Both the position numbers and the translations under genes were made by a program. From NCBI GenBank assembly GCA_018064475.1, contig JAGHVD010000060.1, positions 1 through 41,899 of the forward strand: DNA of 41,899 nucleotides, given 5' to 3'. This DNA comes from Candidatus Scatonaster coprocaballi. GTDB taxonomy: Bacteria; Bacillota; Clostridia; Saccharofermentanales; Saccharofermentanaceae. Positions 26,741-37,154 of the stretch are shown here, in pieces. The first letter of the stretch is position 1. Each line of letters starts with the position of its first letter. A model generated the notes under the pieces. That model saw only the letters and a list, made by a program, of their open reading frames with translations. It did not search any database and was not told where the DNA came from.

Positions 26741-27229
26741 ATGAAAGTATTGAAGAAATTTGCAACAACGATTCTGGTTGCAGCAATGGGTCTGTCTTTG
26801 GTTGCATGCGGTAAGTCTGCAAAGAAGATCACAGGTAAAGAGTTCAAGAAAGCTTTGAAGAGTGATTACGCTGTTCAAGAGAACGAAAATGATGACTGCG
26901 AAGAAGAGTATATCGCGGTGAACGAAGATGGTACGATCATGATCATATACGACCTTTTCGAGTCCAAGAGCGATGCGAAGGCATTCTGGCAGGATGGCTA
27001 CGATACGATCGATGCAGCACTCGACGACGAAGAGTTCGATGGTGACCTCGAGAAGAAGGGCAACAAGATCACTGCGAAGGGTACATTCGAGGATAACGAT
27101 TATTTCGACGGCGATGCTTACATCGTAGTGATTCGTGCAGAAGAGATGGTTATTACTGCATATGCTCAGGACACAAGCAAGTCTACGATCAAAGAAGTTG
27201 ACAAGGCAATCGAGACACTGGGTTACTAA
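26741..27229 (+). CDS. small secreted lipoprotein (paralogue of 27390-27866)
   Basis: 162 residues. The signal peptide has a lipobox (LVAC, Cys23). The mature part is acidic and alternates strands and helices; the block EEYIAVNEDGTIMIIYDLFE is shared with the following paralogue (EYLYAVNEDGTITFEYYLGE), as is the C-terminal VVIRAEEMVITAYAQDTS / VLIKSDDMLIAAYSTSKD. AAGGAGAG precedes the ATG. A strong terminator lies 39 nt after the stop, so the two paralogues are likely separate transcripts. No known function; a surface-exposed lipoprotein of a lineage-specific family is the best description. Confidence 0.75.
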   Translation: MKVLKKFATTILVAAMGLSLVACGKSAKKITGKEFKKALKSDYAVQENENDDCEEEYIAVNEDGTIMIIYDLFESKSDAKAFWQDGYDTIDAALDDEEFDGDLEKKGNKITAKGTFEDNDYFDGDAYIVVIRAEEMVITAYAQDTSKSTIKEVDKAIETLGY

Positions 27230-27267
27230 TATAGGTAACAAAGATCGAGTAAGACAAATGACAAATC

Positions 27268-27308
27268 GCACCTCTTTTGTGATACACTTCACGGAAGAGG
27301 TGCTTTTT
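27268..27308 (+). terminator. terminator between the two small lipoprotein genes
   Basis: GCACCTCTT (27268-27276) pairs with AAGAGGTGC (27295-27303), then TTTTT. Inside is GTGA (27279-27282) with TCAC (27289-27292), the same inner motif as in three other terminators here. Confidence 0.9.
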
Positions 27309-27389
27309 CATTGGGAAAAGCACCTGCACACGCGTGAGAATCGTGTGTTGCGTGTTTATACACTCAATTGTAGTAACAGGAGAAGGAAA

Positions 27390-27866
27390 ATGAAGAAATT
27401 AAGAAAAGTAATCGCAGCAGTGATGATCGCATCCATGGGTCTGTCCCTGGCATCATGTAAATCATATAAGAAGATCTCCAGTGATGAATTTACGAAGATC
27501 ATGGAGGAGAATGACTACGAGGTATATGAAGAAGACTTTAGAGGATATAAGGAATATCTCTATGCAGTCAACGAAGATGGTACGATCACGTTTGAGTACT
27601 ATCTGGGCGAGAAGAAATCAGTTGTTAACGATTTCTTTGATGCTGCCCACGACAATCTTAAAGCGGAAAACAAATCCGGCACGATCAAACAAACCACGAA
27701 CAAGATCACCTTTAAGGGGAAAATGGATGAAGACAGTTCCCTGGCCGATCTGGAGTATGTGGTACTGATCAAATCGGATGATATGCTGATTGCAGCGTAT
27801 TCCACCAGCAAAGACAGCGATTATATAGATGAGGTGGACGACCTCATGAAGGAAATGTGCGGCTGA
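27390..27866 (+). CDS. small secreted lipoprotein (paralogue of 26741-27229)
   Basis: 158 residues. The signal peptide ends in LASC (Cys23). Its sequence parallels the preceding lipoprotein over its length: MGLSLxxC at the signal, KKISSDEFTKIMEENDYEV against KKITGKEFKKALKSDYAV, the AVNEDGTI block, and the C-terminal strand-helix end. AGAAGG precedes the ATG at 27390, though the open frame runs further upstream through the terminator, which excludes an earlier start. A tandem duplicate of unknown function. Confidence 0.75.
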   Translation: MKKLRKVIAAVMIASMGLSLASCKSYKKISSDEFTKIMEENDYEVYEEDFRGYKEYLYAVNEDGTITFEYYLGEKKSVVNDFFDAAHDNLKAENKSGTIKQTTNKITFKGKMDEDSSLADLEYVVLIKSDDMLIAAYSTSKDSDYIDEVDDLMKEMCG

Positions 27867-27889
27867 GTTATAATGTCGCAAAAATTTTA

Positions 27890-27918
27890 TTGCCAACTTG
27901 AAGTTCCGGTGCTATACT
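27890..27918 (+). promoter_or_regulatory. promoter of the str operon
   Basis: TTGCCA (27890-27895), 17 nt, TATACT (27913-27918), about 80 nt before rpsL. Confidence 0.75.
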
Positions 27919-27926
27919 ACTGAATT

Positions 27927-27953
27927 GCCCGACAAAAACGGGGCGTTCTTTTT
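27927..27953 (+). promoter_or_regulatory. GC hairpin with T-tract in the rpsL leader, possible attenuator
   Basis: GCCCG (27927-27931) pairs with CGGGGC (27939-27944, one bulge), and TTCTTTTT follows (27946-27953). It begins only a few nt after the expected transcription start. It could act as an early attenuator or simply stabilise the 5' end. A second T-run lies at 27960-27966. Confidence 0.4.
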
Positions 27954-28000
27954 GCGCGCTTTTTTTGCCGAGACTCATAATTACGAAAGGAGATGTATTG

Positions 28001-28429
28001 ATGCCTACGTTCAACCAATTGGTTAAGTCCGGAAGAACATCGAAGATCTACAAGTCTTCTTCTAAAGCTCTTCAGAGTGGACTGAACACCTTGCGCAAGC
28101 AGGAAACAGACGTTTCTTCCCCGCAAAAGCGTGGTGTGTGCACTGTCGTTAAGACTGTTACCCCTAAGAAGCCGAACTCAGCTTTGAGAAAGGTTGCAAG
28201 AGTACGTCTGACGAATGGCTACGAAGTAACTGCATATATTCCGGGAATCGGACACAACTTGCAGGAGCACTCCGTTGTATTGATCCGTGGCGGACGTGTG
28301 AAGGACCTTCCTGGTGTTCGTTATCACATTATCCGCGGTACTTTGGATACAGCCGGTGTTGCAAATCGTCAGCAGGGCCGTTCTAAGTACGGTGCGAAGA
28401 AGCCGAAGGCCGCTAAGGTTAAGAAGTAA
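28001..28429 (+). CDS. rpsL: 30S ribosomal protein S12
   Basis: 142 residues. S12 sits at the decoding centre of the small subunit. Conserved text includes [41 protein letters not shown] (Lys at the usual streptomycin-resistance position), [23 protein letters not shown] and the basic C-terminus. It carries a short insertion (about 24-40, [16 protein letters not shown]) before SPQKRG, of the kind seen in Clostridia. The ATG at 28001 has AAAGGAG 8 nt upstream; the upstream in-frame extension reads through the leader and is not protein-like. First gene of rpsL-rpsG-fusA. Confidence 0.97.
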   Translation: MPTFNQLVKSGRTSKIYKSSSKALQSGLNTLRKQETDVSSPQKRGVCTVVKTVTPKKPNSALRKVARVRLTNGYEVTAYIPGIGHNLQEHSVVLIRGGRVKDLPGVRYHIIRGTLDTAGVANRQQGRSKYGAKKPKAAKVKK

Positions 28430-29105
<676 letters not shown>

Positions 29106-29129
29106 GTTGATGAAGGAGCAATTGACACG

Positions 29130-31199
29130 ATGAACAAGAGAGAGTATTCACTCGAAAACACAAGAAATATCGGTATCATGGCTCACATCGACGCGGGTAA
29201 GACAACGACTACTGAGAGAATCCTCTACTACACGGGTATCAACCGTAAGATGGGTGAGGTTCACGAGGGTGCCGCTACAATGGACTGGATGGTTCAGGAG
29301 CAGGAGCGTGGTATCACGATCACATCTGCTGCGACAACAGCTCCATGGAAGGGTCACCGTATCAACATCATCGATACCCCCGGTCACGTTGACTTTACTG
29401 TAGAGGTTGAGCGCTCTTTGCGTGTACTCGACGGTGCAGTCACAGTTATGTCCGCTCGTGGTGGTGTTGAACCTCAGACCGAGACAGTTTGGAGACAAGC
29501 TGAGCACTACGGTGTACCGCGTATGGTATACGTAAACAAGATGGATATCTTGGGTGCAGATTTCTTCCACGTAGTTGACATGATCAAGGATCGTCTGAAG
29601 AGCAATGCTGTTGCAATCCAGATCCCGATCGGTAAGGAAGACAACTTTGAAGGTATCATCGACTTGATGACACTCCGTGCAGAAGTTTACACAAGTGAAG
29701 ACGGTATGCAGTATGAGGACCGTGAGGTTCCGGCTGATATGGTTGACTTCGTAAACAAGAAGCGTGAAGAGATGGTCGAGGCAATCGCTGAGTCTGATGA
29801 GGAGCTCACCATGAAGTTCCTTGAGGGCGAAGAGATCACAGTTGATGAACTCAAGACTGCACTTCGTAAGGCTACCGTTACCTGCCAGATTATCCCAGTT
29901 ATCTGCGGTACTTCCTTGAGAAACAAGGGTGTACAGATGATGCTGGATGCAATCGTTGATTACATGCCTTCTCCGCTGGATATCCCAGCAATCAAGGGTG
30001 TAAATCCTGACACAGAAGAAGAGGAAGAGCGTCCGGCTTCTGATGAAGGCCCGTTCGCGGCGCTCGCATTTAAGATCATGACTGACCCATTCGTTGGTAA
30101 GTTGTGCTTCTTCCGTGTTTATTCCGGTGTTCTGGAAGCAGGTTCTTATGTTTCCAACGCCACAAAGGGCAAGAAAGAGCGTATTGGTCGTATTCTTCAG
30201 ATGCATGCTAACGACCGTAAGGAAATCACTGAGGTATACTCCGGTGATATCGCTGCGGCAGTTGGTCTGAAAGATACAACAACAGGTGATACGCTGTGTT
30301 CTGATGACGCACCAATCATTCTCGAATCCATGGAGTTCCCGGAGCCGGTTATCGAAGTTGCTATCGAGCCGAAGTCCAGAGCTTCCCAGGAGAAGATGAT
30401 CGTTGCACTTCAGAAGCTTGCTGAAGAAGACCCGACATTCCGTACATTTACGAACCAGGAAACAGGTCAAACCATTATTGCCGGTATGGGTGAGCTTCAC
30501 CTCGACATTATTGTTGACCGTCTGTTCCGTGAGTTTAAGGTCGAGGCTAACGTAGGTGCCCCACAGGTTTCCTACAAAGAGACAATCAGAAAGCCGGTCA
30601 AGGCAGAAGGACGTTTCGTACGTCAGTCTGGTGGTCACGGTCAGTATGGTCACTGTATCCTCGAGCTCGAGCCTCAGGAGCCTGGTAAGGGTTACGAATT
30701 CGTCAACGCAACAGTCGGCGGTTCTATCCCGAAGGAATTTATCGGTCCTATCGATGCCGGTGTTCAGGAAGCTATGCAGAGCGGTGTGCTCGGTGGCTAT
30801 CCGGTAGTTGATGTTAAGGTTACCGTTGTTGACGGTTCTTACCACGATGTCGACTCCTCAGAAATGGCATTTAAGATCGCTGGTTCTATGGGCTTTAAGG
30901 AAGGTATGAAGAAGGCAGATCCTGTTCTTCTCGAGCCTATCATGAGAGTCGATGTTGAAGTTCCGGATGATTACATGGGCGATGTTATCGGCGGCTTGAA
31001 CGCTCGTCGTGGTGTCGTTAAGGGTATCGAAGGTCTCAACGGTACACAGAAGATCCAGGCAGAGGTTCCGCTCTCCAACATGTTTGGTTATGCAACAGCT
31101 CTGCGTTCTACGACACAGGGTCGTGGTACCTTCGTGATGCAGATCGGTCACTTCGCTGAAACACCGAAGAACATTATGGAAACGATCCTCAAGAAGTAA
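29130..31199 (+). CDS. fusA: elongation factor G
   Basis: 689-residue translational GTPase that drives ribosomal translocation and, with RRF, recycling. G1 is [16 protein letters not shown]2 [12 protein letters not shown]3 DTPGHVDF, G4 NKMD. The later domains carry the usual GMGELHLDI and [12 protein letters not shown]. Length and order are complete. AAGGAG lies about 11 nt before the ATG. Codon use is strongly biased, as in other highly expressed genes, which leaves a very long open antisense frame that should not be annotated. Confidence 0.98.
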   Translation: MNKREYSLENTRNIGIMAHIDAGKTTTTERILYYTGINRKMGEVHEGAATMDWMVQEQERGITITSAATTAPWKGHRINIIDTPGHVDFTVEVERSLRVLDGAVTVMSARGGVEPQTETVWRQAEHYGVPRMVYVNKMDILGADFFHVVDMIKDRLKSNAVAIQIPIGKEDNFEGIIDLMTLRAEVYTSEDGMQYEDREVPADMVDFVNKKREEMVEAIAESDEELTMKFLEGEEITVDELKTALRKATVTCQIIPVICGTSLRNKGVQMMLDAIVDYMPSPLDIPAIKGVNPDTEEEEERPASDEGPFAALAFKIMTDPFVGKLCFFRVYSGVLEAGSYVSNATKGKKERIGRILQMHANDRKEITEVYSGDIAAAVGLKDTTTGDTLCSDDAPIILESMEFPEPVIEVAIEPKSRASQEKMIVALQKLAEEDPTFRTFTNQETGQTIIAGMGELHLDIIVDRLFREFKVEANVGAPQVSYKETIRKPVKAEGRFVRQSGGHGQYGHCILELEPQEPGKGYEFVNATVGGSIPKEFIGPIDAGVQEAMQSGVLGGYPVVDVKVTVVDGSYHDVDSSEMAFKIAGSMGFKEGMKKADPVLLEPIMRVDVEVPDDYMGDVIGGLNARRGVVKGIEGLNGTQKIQAEVPLSNMFGYATALRSTTQGRGTFVMQIGHFAETPKNIMETILKK

Positions 31200-31236
31200 T
31201 TCTTGAAGACCAAACAAGCTTCTTGTTATTTGCATC

Positions 31237-31264
31237 TTGCGATTATGAAAAAACATAGTAAAAT
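31237..31264 (+). promoter_or_regulatory. possible promoter of tuf
   Basis: TTGCGA (31237-31242), 16 nt, TAAAAT (31259-31264), about 73 nt before tuf. No terminator is visible after fusA, so tuf may be read both from here and from the str operon. Confidence 0.45.
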
Positions 31265-31337
31265 AGATGTATCTGACGCGTAGAAGCGAAAACTAAAAAT
31301 TTTCAGCACAATATGCTGAACAAGGAGGAAATTTTAA

Positions 31338-32540
31338 ATGGCAAAGGCAAAATTTGAAAGAAACAAGCCGCACGTTAACATCGGTACCATTGGTCACGTT
31401 GACCACGGCAAGACTTCTCTGACAGCTGCTATCACAAAGGTTCTGTCCTTCCAGGGTAAGGCACAGTACGAAGAGTATGGCAACATCGATAAGGCTCCAG
31501 AAGAAAGAGCACGTGGTATCACGATTAACACAGCTCACGTTGAGTACGAGACAGACGCTCGTCACTACGCTCACGTTGACTGCCCTGGCCACGCCGACTA
31601 TATCAAGAACATGATCACTGGTGCTGCTCAGATGGATGGTGCTATCCTCGTAGTATCCGCTTCTGATGGACCGATGCCTCAGACACGTGAGCACATCCTG
31701 CTCGCTCGTCAGGTTGGTGTTCCTTACATCGTTGTATTCATGAACAAGTGCGATCAGGTTGATGACGAAGAGCTCCTCGAGCTCGTTGAGATGGACATCC
31801 GTGACCTCCTCAACCAGTACGAGTTCCCAGGTGACGATACACCGATCATCCGTGGTTCTGCTCTGAACGCTATCGAGTCTTCTTCTACAGACGTTAACGC
31901 TCCTGAGTATGCTCCAATCATGGAACTCATGAAGGCTGTAGACGAGTACATCGCTACACCTGCTCGTCCGACAGATCTCCCGTTCCTGATGCCTGTTGAG
32001 GACGTATTCACAATCACAGGTCGTGGTACAGTTGCTACTGGCCGTCTCGAGCGTGGTATCGTTAAGGTTGGCGACGCTGCTGAGATCGTTGGTCTCCAGG
32101 ATGAGCCAAAGAGCACCACAGTTACTGGTGTTGAAATGTTCCACAAGCTCCTCGATCAGGCTGAGGCTGGTGATAACATCGGTGCTCTCCTCCGTGGTAT
32201 CGACCGTAAGGAAGTTGAGCGTGGTCAGGTTCTGGCTAAGCCGGGTACAATCACACCTCACACAAAGTTCACAGGTCAAGTATACGTACTGACACACGAC
32301 GAAGGTGGCCGTCATAAGCCTTTCTTCAATGGTTATCGTCCGCAGTTCTACTTCAGAACAACAGACGTTACCGGTGTTGCTCACCTTCCGGAAGGCACAG
32401 AAATGTGCATGCCTGGTGACCACGTAACCATTTCTGTTGAGCTCATCACTCCTATCGCTATGGAGCAGGGCCTCAAGTTCGCTATCCGTGAGGGTGGTCG
32501 TACAGTAGGTGCTGGTACAGTTGCTACAATCATTGAGTAA
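31338..32540 (+). CDS. tuf: elongation factor Tu
   Basis: 400-residue GTPase that brings aminoacyl-tRNA to the ribosome. GTP-binding motifs are [24 protein letters not shown] and NKCD. Domain 2 ([18 protein letters not shown]) and domain 3 ([20 protein letters not shown] ... [10 protein letters not shown]) are complete. AAGGAGG lies upstream of the ATG. It follows fusA by 138 nt with a candidate promoter between, and ends at a strong terminator. Codon use is extreme, giving an unreal antisense frame. Confidence 0.98.
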   Translation: MAKAKFERNKPHVNIGTIGHVDHGKTSLTAAITKVLSFQGKAQYEEYGNIDKAPEERARGITINTAHVEYETDARHYAHVDCPGHADYIKNMITGAAQMDGAILVVSASDGPMPQTREHILLARQVGVPYIVVFMNKCDQVDDEELLELVEMDIRDLLNQYEFPGDDTPIIRGSALNAIESSSTDVNAPEYAPIMELMKAVDEYIATPARPTDLPFLMPVEDVFTITGRGTVATGRLERGIVKVGDAAEIVGLQDEPKSTTVTGVEMFHKLLDQAEAGDNIGALLRGIDRKEVERGQVLAKPGTITPHTKFTGQVYVLTHDEGGRHKPFFNGYRPQFYFRTTDVTGVAHLPEGTEMCMPGDHVTISVELITPIAMEQGLKFAIREGGRTVGAGTVATIIE

Positions 32541-32578
32541 TCTTTGATTGAAATAGCCCACTAAACTGGTTATTTGAA

Positions 32579-32611
32579 GACTCCTGAGGATTTTCCTCAG
32601 GAGTCTTTTTT
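32579..32611 (+). terminator. terminator of tuf
   Basis: A perfect 12-bp stem: GACTCCTGAGGA (32579-32590) with TCCTCAGGAGTC (32594-32605), then six T. Confidence 0.95.
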
Positions 32612-32763
32612 CGTTCGAAGGAAGGCAAAAAAGGATATGTAGGGATGAGGAAACAGATGCAAAGCAAATCAATGAAAGCAAACGATTACACTTGCTCTTG
32701 ATACAATCAAAGATACTAACCAAGAAAAGTGACAGATTTTCGAAAAATCATACGGAAATAGTA

Positions 32764-32792
32764 AAGACATATGCAGAAAAATGTTATATACT
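32764..32792 (+). promoter_or_regulatory. possible promoter of pckA
   Basis: AAGACA (32764-32769), 17 nt, TATACT (32787-32792), 98 nt before pckA. The rest of the 350-nt gap after tuf is AT-rich; it holds the tuf terminator and a short palindrome TTGATACAATCAA (32698-32710), but no gene. Confidence 0.5.
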
Positions 32793-32890
32793 ATTCAAGT
32801 GGAATTTTCGATTTCCGTTCATATTAAGGTTTTTCCCAGATATAAATTGAGTCGATGATTCCGAAAATCTAGAGAAAAGAGAGATATTTT

Positions 32891-34504
32891 ATGGCACAGG
32901 TAGATTTGACCAAGTATGGCATTACAGGCACAACAGAAATCGTCTACAATCCTTCTTATGAGCTGCTCTTCGAAGAAGAGACCAAAGCTGGCCTGGAAGG
33001 TTATGAAGTAGGCAAGGTAACGGAGCTGGATACTGTCAACGTTATGACAGGTATCTTCACAGGCCGTTCTCCGAAAGATAAGTACATCGTTATGGATGCA
33101 AACTCCAAGGACACAGTTTGGTGGACATCCGATGAGTACAAGAACGACAACCACCCGATGTCTGAGTCCACATGGGCTGCTGTAAAGGATATCGCTAAGA
33201 ACGAGCTCTCCAACAAGAGACTGTTCGTTGTAGATGCTTTCTGCGGTGCAAACAAGGACACCAGAATGGCTATCCGCTTCATCGTTGAGGTTGCTTGGCA
33301 GGCTCACTTTGTTAAGAACATGTTCATCCAGCCAACAGAAGCTGAGCTCGCTGATTTCGAGCCGGATTTCGTAGTTTACAACGCTTCTAAGGCTAAGGTT
33401 GAGAACTATCAGGAGCTGGGCCTCAATTCTGAGACATGCGCAGCTTTCAACATCACATCTCGTGAGCAGGTTATCATCAACACATGGTACGGCGGAGAGA
33501 TGAAGAAGGGTATGTTCTCCATGATGAACTACTACCTGCCGCTCAAGGGCATCGCTTCCATGCACTGCTCTGCAAATACAGACCTCGAGGGCAAGAACAC
33601 AGCAATCTTCTTCGGTCTGTCCGGTACTGGTAAGACAACATTGTCCACTGACCCGAAGCGTCTCCTCATCGGTGATGACGAGCACGGTTGGGATGACAAC
33701 GGCGTATTCAACTTCGAGGGTGGCTGCTATGCTAAGGTTATCAACCTCGATAAGGAATCCGAGCCAGATATCTATAACGCAATCAAGAGAAACGCTCTGC
33801 TCGAGAACGTAACTGTTGCTGAAGACGGCAAGATCGACTTCGCTGATAAGTCTGTTACAGAGAACACACGTGTTTCTTACCCGATCAACCACATCGAGAA
33901 CATCGTTCAGAAGGTTAACCCTGTATCTGCTGGTCCGGATGCAAAGAACGTTATCTTCCTGTCCGCTGATGCTTTCGGCGTTCTGCCACCGGTTTCTATC
34001 CTGACACCGGAACAGACAAAGTACTACTTCCTCTCAGGCTTCACAGCTAAGCTGGCTGGTACAGAGCGTGGTATCACTGAGCCGACTCCTACATTCTCCG
34101 CTTGCTTCGGTCAGGCATTCCTTGAACTGCACCCGACAAAGTACGCTGAGGAACTCGTTAAGAAGATGGAGAAGACTGGTGCAAAGGCTTTCCTCGTTAA
34201 CACAGGTTGGAACGGCACAGGCAAGAGAATCACAATCAAGGATACACGTGGAATCATCGACGCAATCCTGAATGGTGACATCCTCAAGGCTCCAACAAAG
34301 AAGATCCCGATGTTCGATTTCGAAGTACCGACAGAACTGCCGGGCGTTGATCCGAAGATCCTCGATCCTCGTGACACATACGCTGATGCTTCCGTTTGGG
34401 AAGGCAAGGCTCAGGATCTCGCTTCCCGCTTCATCAAGAACTTCGCGAAGTACGAAGGCAACGAAGCTGGTAAGGCTCTCGTAGAGGCTGGCCCGAAGCT
34501 CTGA
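32891..34504 (+). CDS. pckA: phosphoenolpyruvate carboxykinase (ATP)
   Basis: 537-residue ATP-dependent PEP carboxykinase, which interconverts oxaloacetate + ATP and PEP + CO2 + ADP. In anaerobes it often works in the carboxylating direction toward succinate. The P-loop is GLSGTGKTT (242-250). The metal-binding GDDEHGW is at 261-267, and the substrate region RSPKDKYIV (59-67) is present. HCSAN (225-229) and the C-terminal [11 protein letters not shown] also fit the family. Length is typical. The ribosome binding site is weak (AGAGAG). The codon bias indicates high expression. It is alone between its own promoter and terminator. Confidence 0.97.
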   Translation: MAQVDLTKYGITGTTEIVYNPSYELLFEEETKAGLEGYEVGKVTELDTVNVMTGIFTGRSPKDKYIVMDANSKDTVWWTSDEYKNDNHPMSESTWAAVKDIAKNELSNKRLFVVDAFCGANKDTRMAIRFIVEVAWQAHFVKNMFIQPTEAELADFEPDFVVYNASKAKVENYQELGLNSETCAAFNITSREQVIINTWYGGEMKKGMFSMMNYYLPLKGIASMHCSANTDLEGKNTAIFFGLSGTGKTTLSTDPKRLLIGDDEHGWDDNGVFNFEGGCYAKVINLDKESEPDIYNAIKRNALLENVTVAEDGKIDFADKSVTENTRVSYPINHIENIVQKVNPVSAGPDAKNVIFLSADAFGVLPPVSILTPEQTKYYFLSGFTAKLAGTERGITEPTPTFSACFGQAFLELHPTKYAEELVKKMEKTGAKAFLVNTGWNGTGKRITIKDTRGIIDAILNGDILKAPTKKIPMFDFEVPTELPGVDPKILDPRDTYADASVWEGKAQDLASRFIKNFAKYEGNEAGKALVEAGPKL

Positions 34505-34537
34505 TTTCTGAATAAGAATCTGACTGATGCTTAATCG

Positions 34538-34574
34538 AATCCCGATGTGGAATTACGCCACATCGGGATTTGTT
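34538..34574 (+). terminator. terminator of pckA
   Basis: AATCCCGATGTGG (34538-34550) pairs with CCACATCGGGATT (34558-34570), followed by TGTTATTT. Confidence 0.9.
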
Positions 34575-34585
34575 ATTTCAGTTAG

Positions 34586-34614
34586 TTGACAGACGGGAAG
34601 GGCCATGTTAGGAT
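34586..34614 (+). promoter_or_regulatory. promoter of the MFS transporter gene
   Basis: TTGACA (34586-34591), 17 nt, TAGGAT (34609-34614). The start of transcription near 34621 gives a leader of about 205 nt. Confidence 0.65.
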
Positions 34615-34696
34615 TGTGATATCTTAAGAAAAGGCGCAGGGACGAGAATCGATGCACTGGATCACAGTCAATATTCATCTCATGAATGGTTATGAT

Positions 34697-34728
34697 GTAG
34701 TCTCCCAAGGGGTTACTGCGTCTTTTTT
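34697..34728 (+). terminator. attenuator-like terminator in the MFS gene leader
   Basis: GTAGT (34697-34701) pairs with ACTGC (34715-34719), and CCC with GGG inside, then TC and six T. It lies between the promoter and the gene, so it would stop transcription early unless it is prevented. CGCAG upstream (34630-34634) can instead pair with CTGCG (34716-34720) and disrupt it, which is how an attenuator works. No known riboswitch class was recognised. Confidence 0.45.
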
Positions 34729-34827
34729 CAGAAAGTAAGGTTGGATGATTAAGTCTTAGAGAGACTTTCATATACGACTTGCGCAGAACTCCGATGAACG
34801 ATGAAATACGTTATAAGGAGATTTTTT

Positions 34828-35988
34828 ATGTCTAAAAATAATTCAAATCCAATAAATATCGACGAACCAATGGAAGGGAAGACGCAAAGCCGGGAAGCGA
34901 GTCTGCGTTCGGTGAGAAGTCAGCTTCGCAAACTCTATGGTTCGAATTTTCTAAGTAATATTTCTATCGCGGGTGCCGCCTGGGTGGCACTTCTGGCATC
35001 GCGTGGATTCTCGATGCAGGCCATTATGGGCGCGGAGACGGTGTTTCATATCGTGAGTCTTCTAAGTGAGATTCCATCCGGCATACTGGCCGATGTAGTC
35101 GGGCGGAAGAAGTGCCTGATCCTGTCCTGTCTATCGGGTATTGCGAGCGCGATCATCATGGCTTTTGTCGATTGTTATGCCGGTGTGCTGCTGTCGATTG
35201 GATTGAGCGCGTGGGCATATAACTTCGCATCCGGTTCCGATGCGGCGCTGGCCTTCGATTCTCTGAAAGAAGTGAATCAGACGAAAGAATATGATCACTA
35301 TGCTTCCATGCAGTCGATTTTCTACCGTGTGGCCAATGGGCTCGCTTCTCTTTCCGCCGGTCTTGCCTTGTGGATGGGATATGTGAAAGCGGAGATGATC
35401 TCGGTCGGACTGGGGTTGATCCAGCTTGTGATTCTTTCCACACTGAAAGAGAATAAGGTGGTCCTCAATAAGCGGAATGATTCTTTCGGTAAGCGTGTGC
35501 TGGATTGCTATAAAGAGAGTCTCGGTTTCTTGCGGACGCATCACGATGCGACTGCGCTAATCTTCCGAAATGCAGTGGTCGGGGCGGTGGATGTGCTCCT
35601 ACTGTTTGCCCTACAGGAGAAACTACAGGAGGCCGGTGCCGGACTTCTCGTACTTGGGCCGATGCTCTTCATCACGTACTTAGGTGGTGTATTTGGATCG
35701 CTGATGGCGGAGAAAGTGAAGAATGTGAAACTGATACGGATATTCTATTTCTCGCTCATTATGGTACTTGCCGGAGCGGCGTGTGCTTTTACCAATTATC
35801 CTTGGTTCATGACGTTGGGCGGATTCATCGCGGCCTTCTCGGATGACCTGATTCAGATCCGGTCTGACGTGACACTGAATAACATGGTGCCGGAGCGCGC
35901 GCGTGCTACGTTGATCTCGGTGAACTCGTTCTGCTTCTCAGTGGTCATGATCGTGATGTCGCCACTTGCGGGAATCGTCTTCGGCTGA
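34828..35988 (+). CDS. MFS transporter
   Basis: 386-residue major facilitator superfamily permease with a soluble N-terminal stretch (about 1-35) and about 11-12 membrane helices. The short loop after helix 2 has the family's motif A in the form GILADVVGRKKCLIL (usual GxLaDrxGrkxxl). Its nearest look is with drug or small-molecule efflux carriers of the DHA1 type, but the substrate cannot be read from sequence. The ATG at 34828 is 7 nt after AAGGAG; a frame-open ATG at 34801 lacks a site. The leader carries an attenuator-like terminator, which would fit induction by a small molecule or by ribosome pausing. Confidence 0.8.
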   Translation: MSKNNSNPINIDEPMEGKTQSREASLRSVRSQLRKLYGSNFLSNISIAGAAWVALLASRGFSMQAIMGAETVFHIVSLLSEIPSGILADVVGRKKCLILSCLSGIASAIIMAFVDCYAGVLLSIGLSAWAYNFASGSDAALAFDSLKEVNQTKEYDHYASMQSIFYRVANGLASLSAGLALWMGYVKAEMISVGLGLIQLVILSTLKENKVVLNKRNDSFGKRVLDCYKESLGFLRTHHDATALIFRNAVVGAVDVLLLFALQEKLQEAGAGLLVLGPMLFITYLGGVFGSLMAEKVKNVKLIRIFYFSLIMVLAGAACAFTNYPWFMTLGGFIAAFSDDLIQIRSDVTLNNMVPERARATLISVNSFCFSVVMIVMSPLAGIVFG

Positions 35989-36108
35989 TTACGAAACATC
36001 GAAACTTTTTGCAAGAATGCGTGATTTTCGTAGGCTCGTGGGCTACTAGACAGCAGTGAATTGTGATATCATAAAATAGTTAAAGATATTACGAAAGTGA
36101 GATTCGGT

Positions 36109-37080
36109 ATGAAAGAAAGAACACCACTAGTAACACATATTTTTACTGCAGATCCTTCTGCTCATGTTTTTAACGGTAAGATCTATGTCTATCCGTCACA
36201 CGATATCGCTCATGATGGCGAGGACAACGACGATGGTGATGAGTACAGAATGGAAGATTATCATATTCTTTCTCTGGATAACCTCGACGCAGACTGTGTC
36301 GACAACGGTGAAGCACTTCACATGAAGAATGTACCGTGGGTCAGCAAGCAGATGTGGGCACCGGATTGTGCCTACAAAGATGGCAAGTACTACCTGTATT
36401 TCCCAGCACGCGACAAGGATGGCATCTTCCGTGTAGGTGTAGCGGTAGGTGATAAGCCGGAAGGACCTTTCGAACCAGAAGAGAGTTATATCCCAGGTTC
36501 TTACAGTATTGACCCGGCTGTACTCGTAGATGACGACGGACGTGCATATATGTACAACGGCGGACTCTGGGGCGGTCAGCTCGAGATGTGGCAGACCGGC
36601 AAGTTCGATGAGAATACACCGCGTCCGGCCGGCAAGGATAAGGCTTTGGGACCAATCTTTGCAGAACTCAACGATGACATGAAGACATTCAAGACAGCGC
36701 CGAAGATGATCACGATCTTGGATGAGAATGGCGAACCATTGAAGGCAGAAGACGAAGACCGTCGTTATTTCGAGGGCCCTTGGATGCACAAGTACAATGG
36801 ACTTTACTACCTCTCTTATTCAACCGGTACGACTCACTATCTCGTATACGCAACGGCGGAGACACCGGACGGACCTTTCACCTATCGTGGAAGAATCATG
36901 GAGCCGGTTATCGGTTGGACGACTCACCACTCGATCGTAGAGTATAACGGCAAGTGGTATCTGTTCTATCACGACTGTGAACTCAGTAAGGGTATCAACC
37001 ACCGTCGTACAGTCAAGTACACCGAGTTGAAGTACAACGAGGATGGAACGATTCAGACGATCCATCCATACGAGAAGTAA
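36109..37080 (+). CDS. glycoside hydrolase family 43 protein
   Basis: 323-residue single-domain GH43, without signal peptide, so cytosolic. Five-bladed propeller repeats are visible and the three acidic residues are in place: Asp15 in FTADPSA (base), the Asp in SIDPAVLVDDDG (pKa modulator) and the Glu in YFEGPWMHKYNGLYYLSYS (acid). GH43 enzymes are beta-xylosidases or alpha-L-arabinofuranosidases that act on plant xylan or arabinan fragments; which bond is cut here is not determined. The ATG at 36109 follows AAGTGAG; an upstream in-frame GTG at 36097 is possible. No transporter for xylo-oligosaccharides is adjacent, apart from the unrelated MFS gene. Confidence 0.9.
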   Translation: MKERTPLVTHIFTADPSAHVFNGKIYVYPSHDIAHDGEDNDDGDEYRMEDYHILSLDNLDADCVDNGEALHMKNVPWVSKQMWAPDCAYKDGKYYLYFPARDKDGIFRVGVAVGDKPEGPFEPEESYIPGSYSIDPAVLVDDDGRAYMYNGGLWGGQLEMWQTGKFDENTPRPAGKDKALGPIFAELNDDMKTFKTAPKMITILDENGEPLKAEDEDRRYFEGPWMHKYNGLYYLSYSTGTTHYLVYATAETPDGPFTYRGRIMEPVIGWTTHHSIVEYNGKWYLFYHDCELSKGINHRRTVKYTELKYNEDGTIQTIHPYEK

Positions 37081-37114
37081 TCTTCTTTCTCGACACCATT
37101 TAAGTTTCGTAAAG

Positions 37115-37154
37115 AAAGCTGCCTCAAAACGATTATGTTTCTGGGGCAGCTTTT
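37115..37154. terminator. bidirectional terminator after the GH43 gene
   Basis: AAAGCTGCC (37115-37123) pairs with GGCAGCTTT (37145-37153), with T-rich and A-rich flanks. It overlaps the end of the convergent PH-domain gene, which stops inside the hairpin at 37133. Confidence 0.85.

Noticed and set aside
29148-30845. 565-codon antisense open frame inside fusA
   Set aside because: Same cause: biased codons in fusA leave few stops on the opposite strand. The sense gene is certain.
32698-32710. TTGATACAATCAA as an FNR binding site
   Set aside because: The FNR box has four bases between the half-sites; here there are three. Listed only as a weak palindrome.
31293-33892. Long antisense open frames over tuf and pckA
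   Set aside because: Both are shadows of tuf and pckA, with Cys/Ser/Leu-rich text and no binding sites.
34505-34827. tRNA or known guanidine-type (ykkC) riboswitch before the MFS gene
   Set aside because: No cloverleaf or acceptor CCA end was found, and the leader does not show the conserved ykkC blocks.
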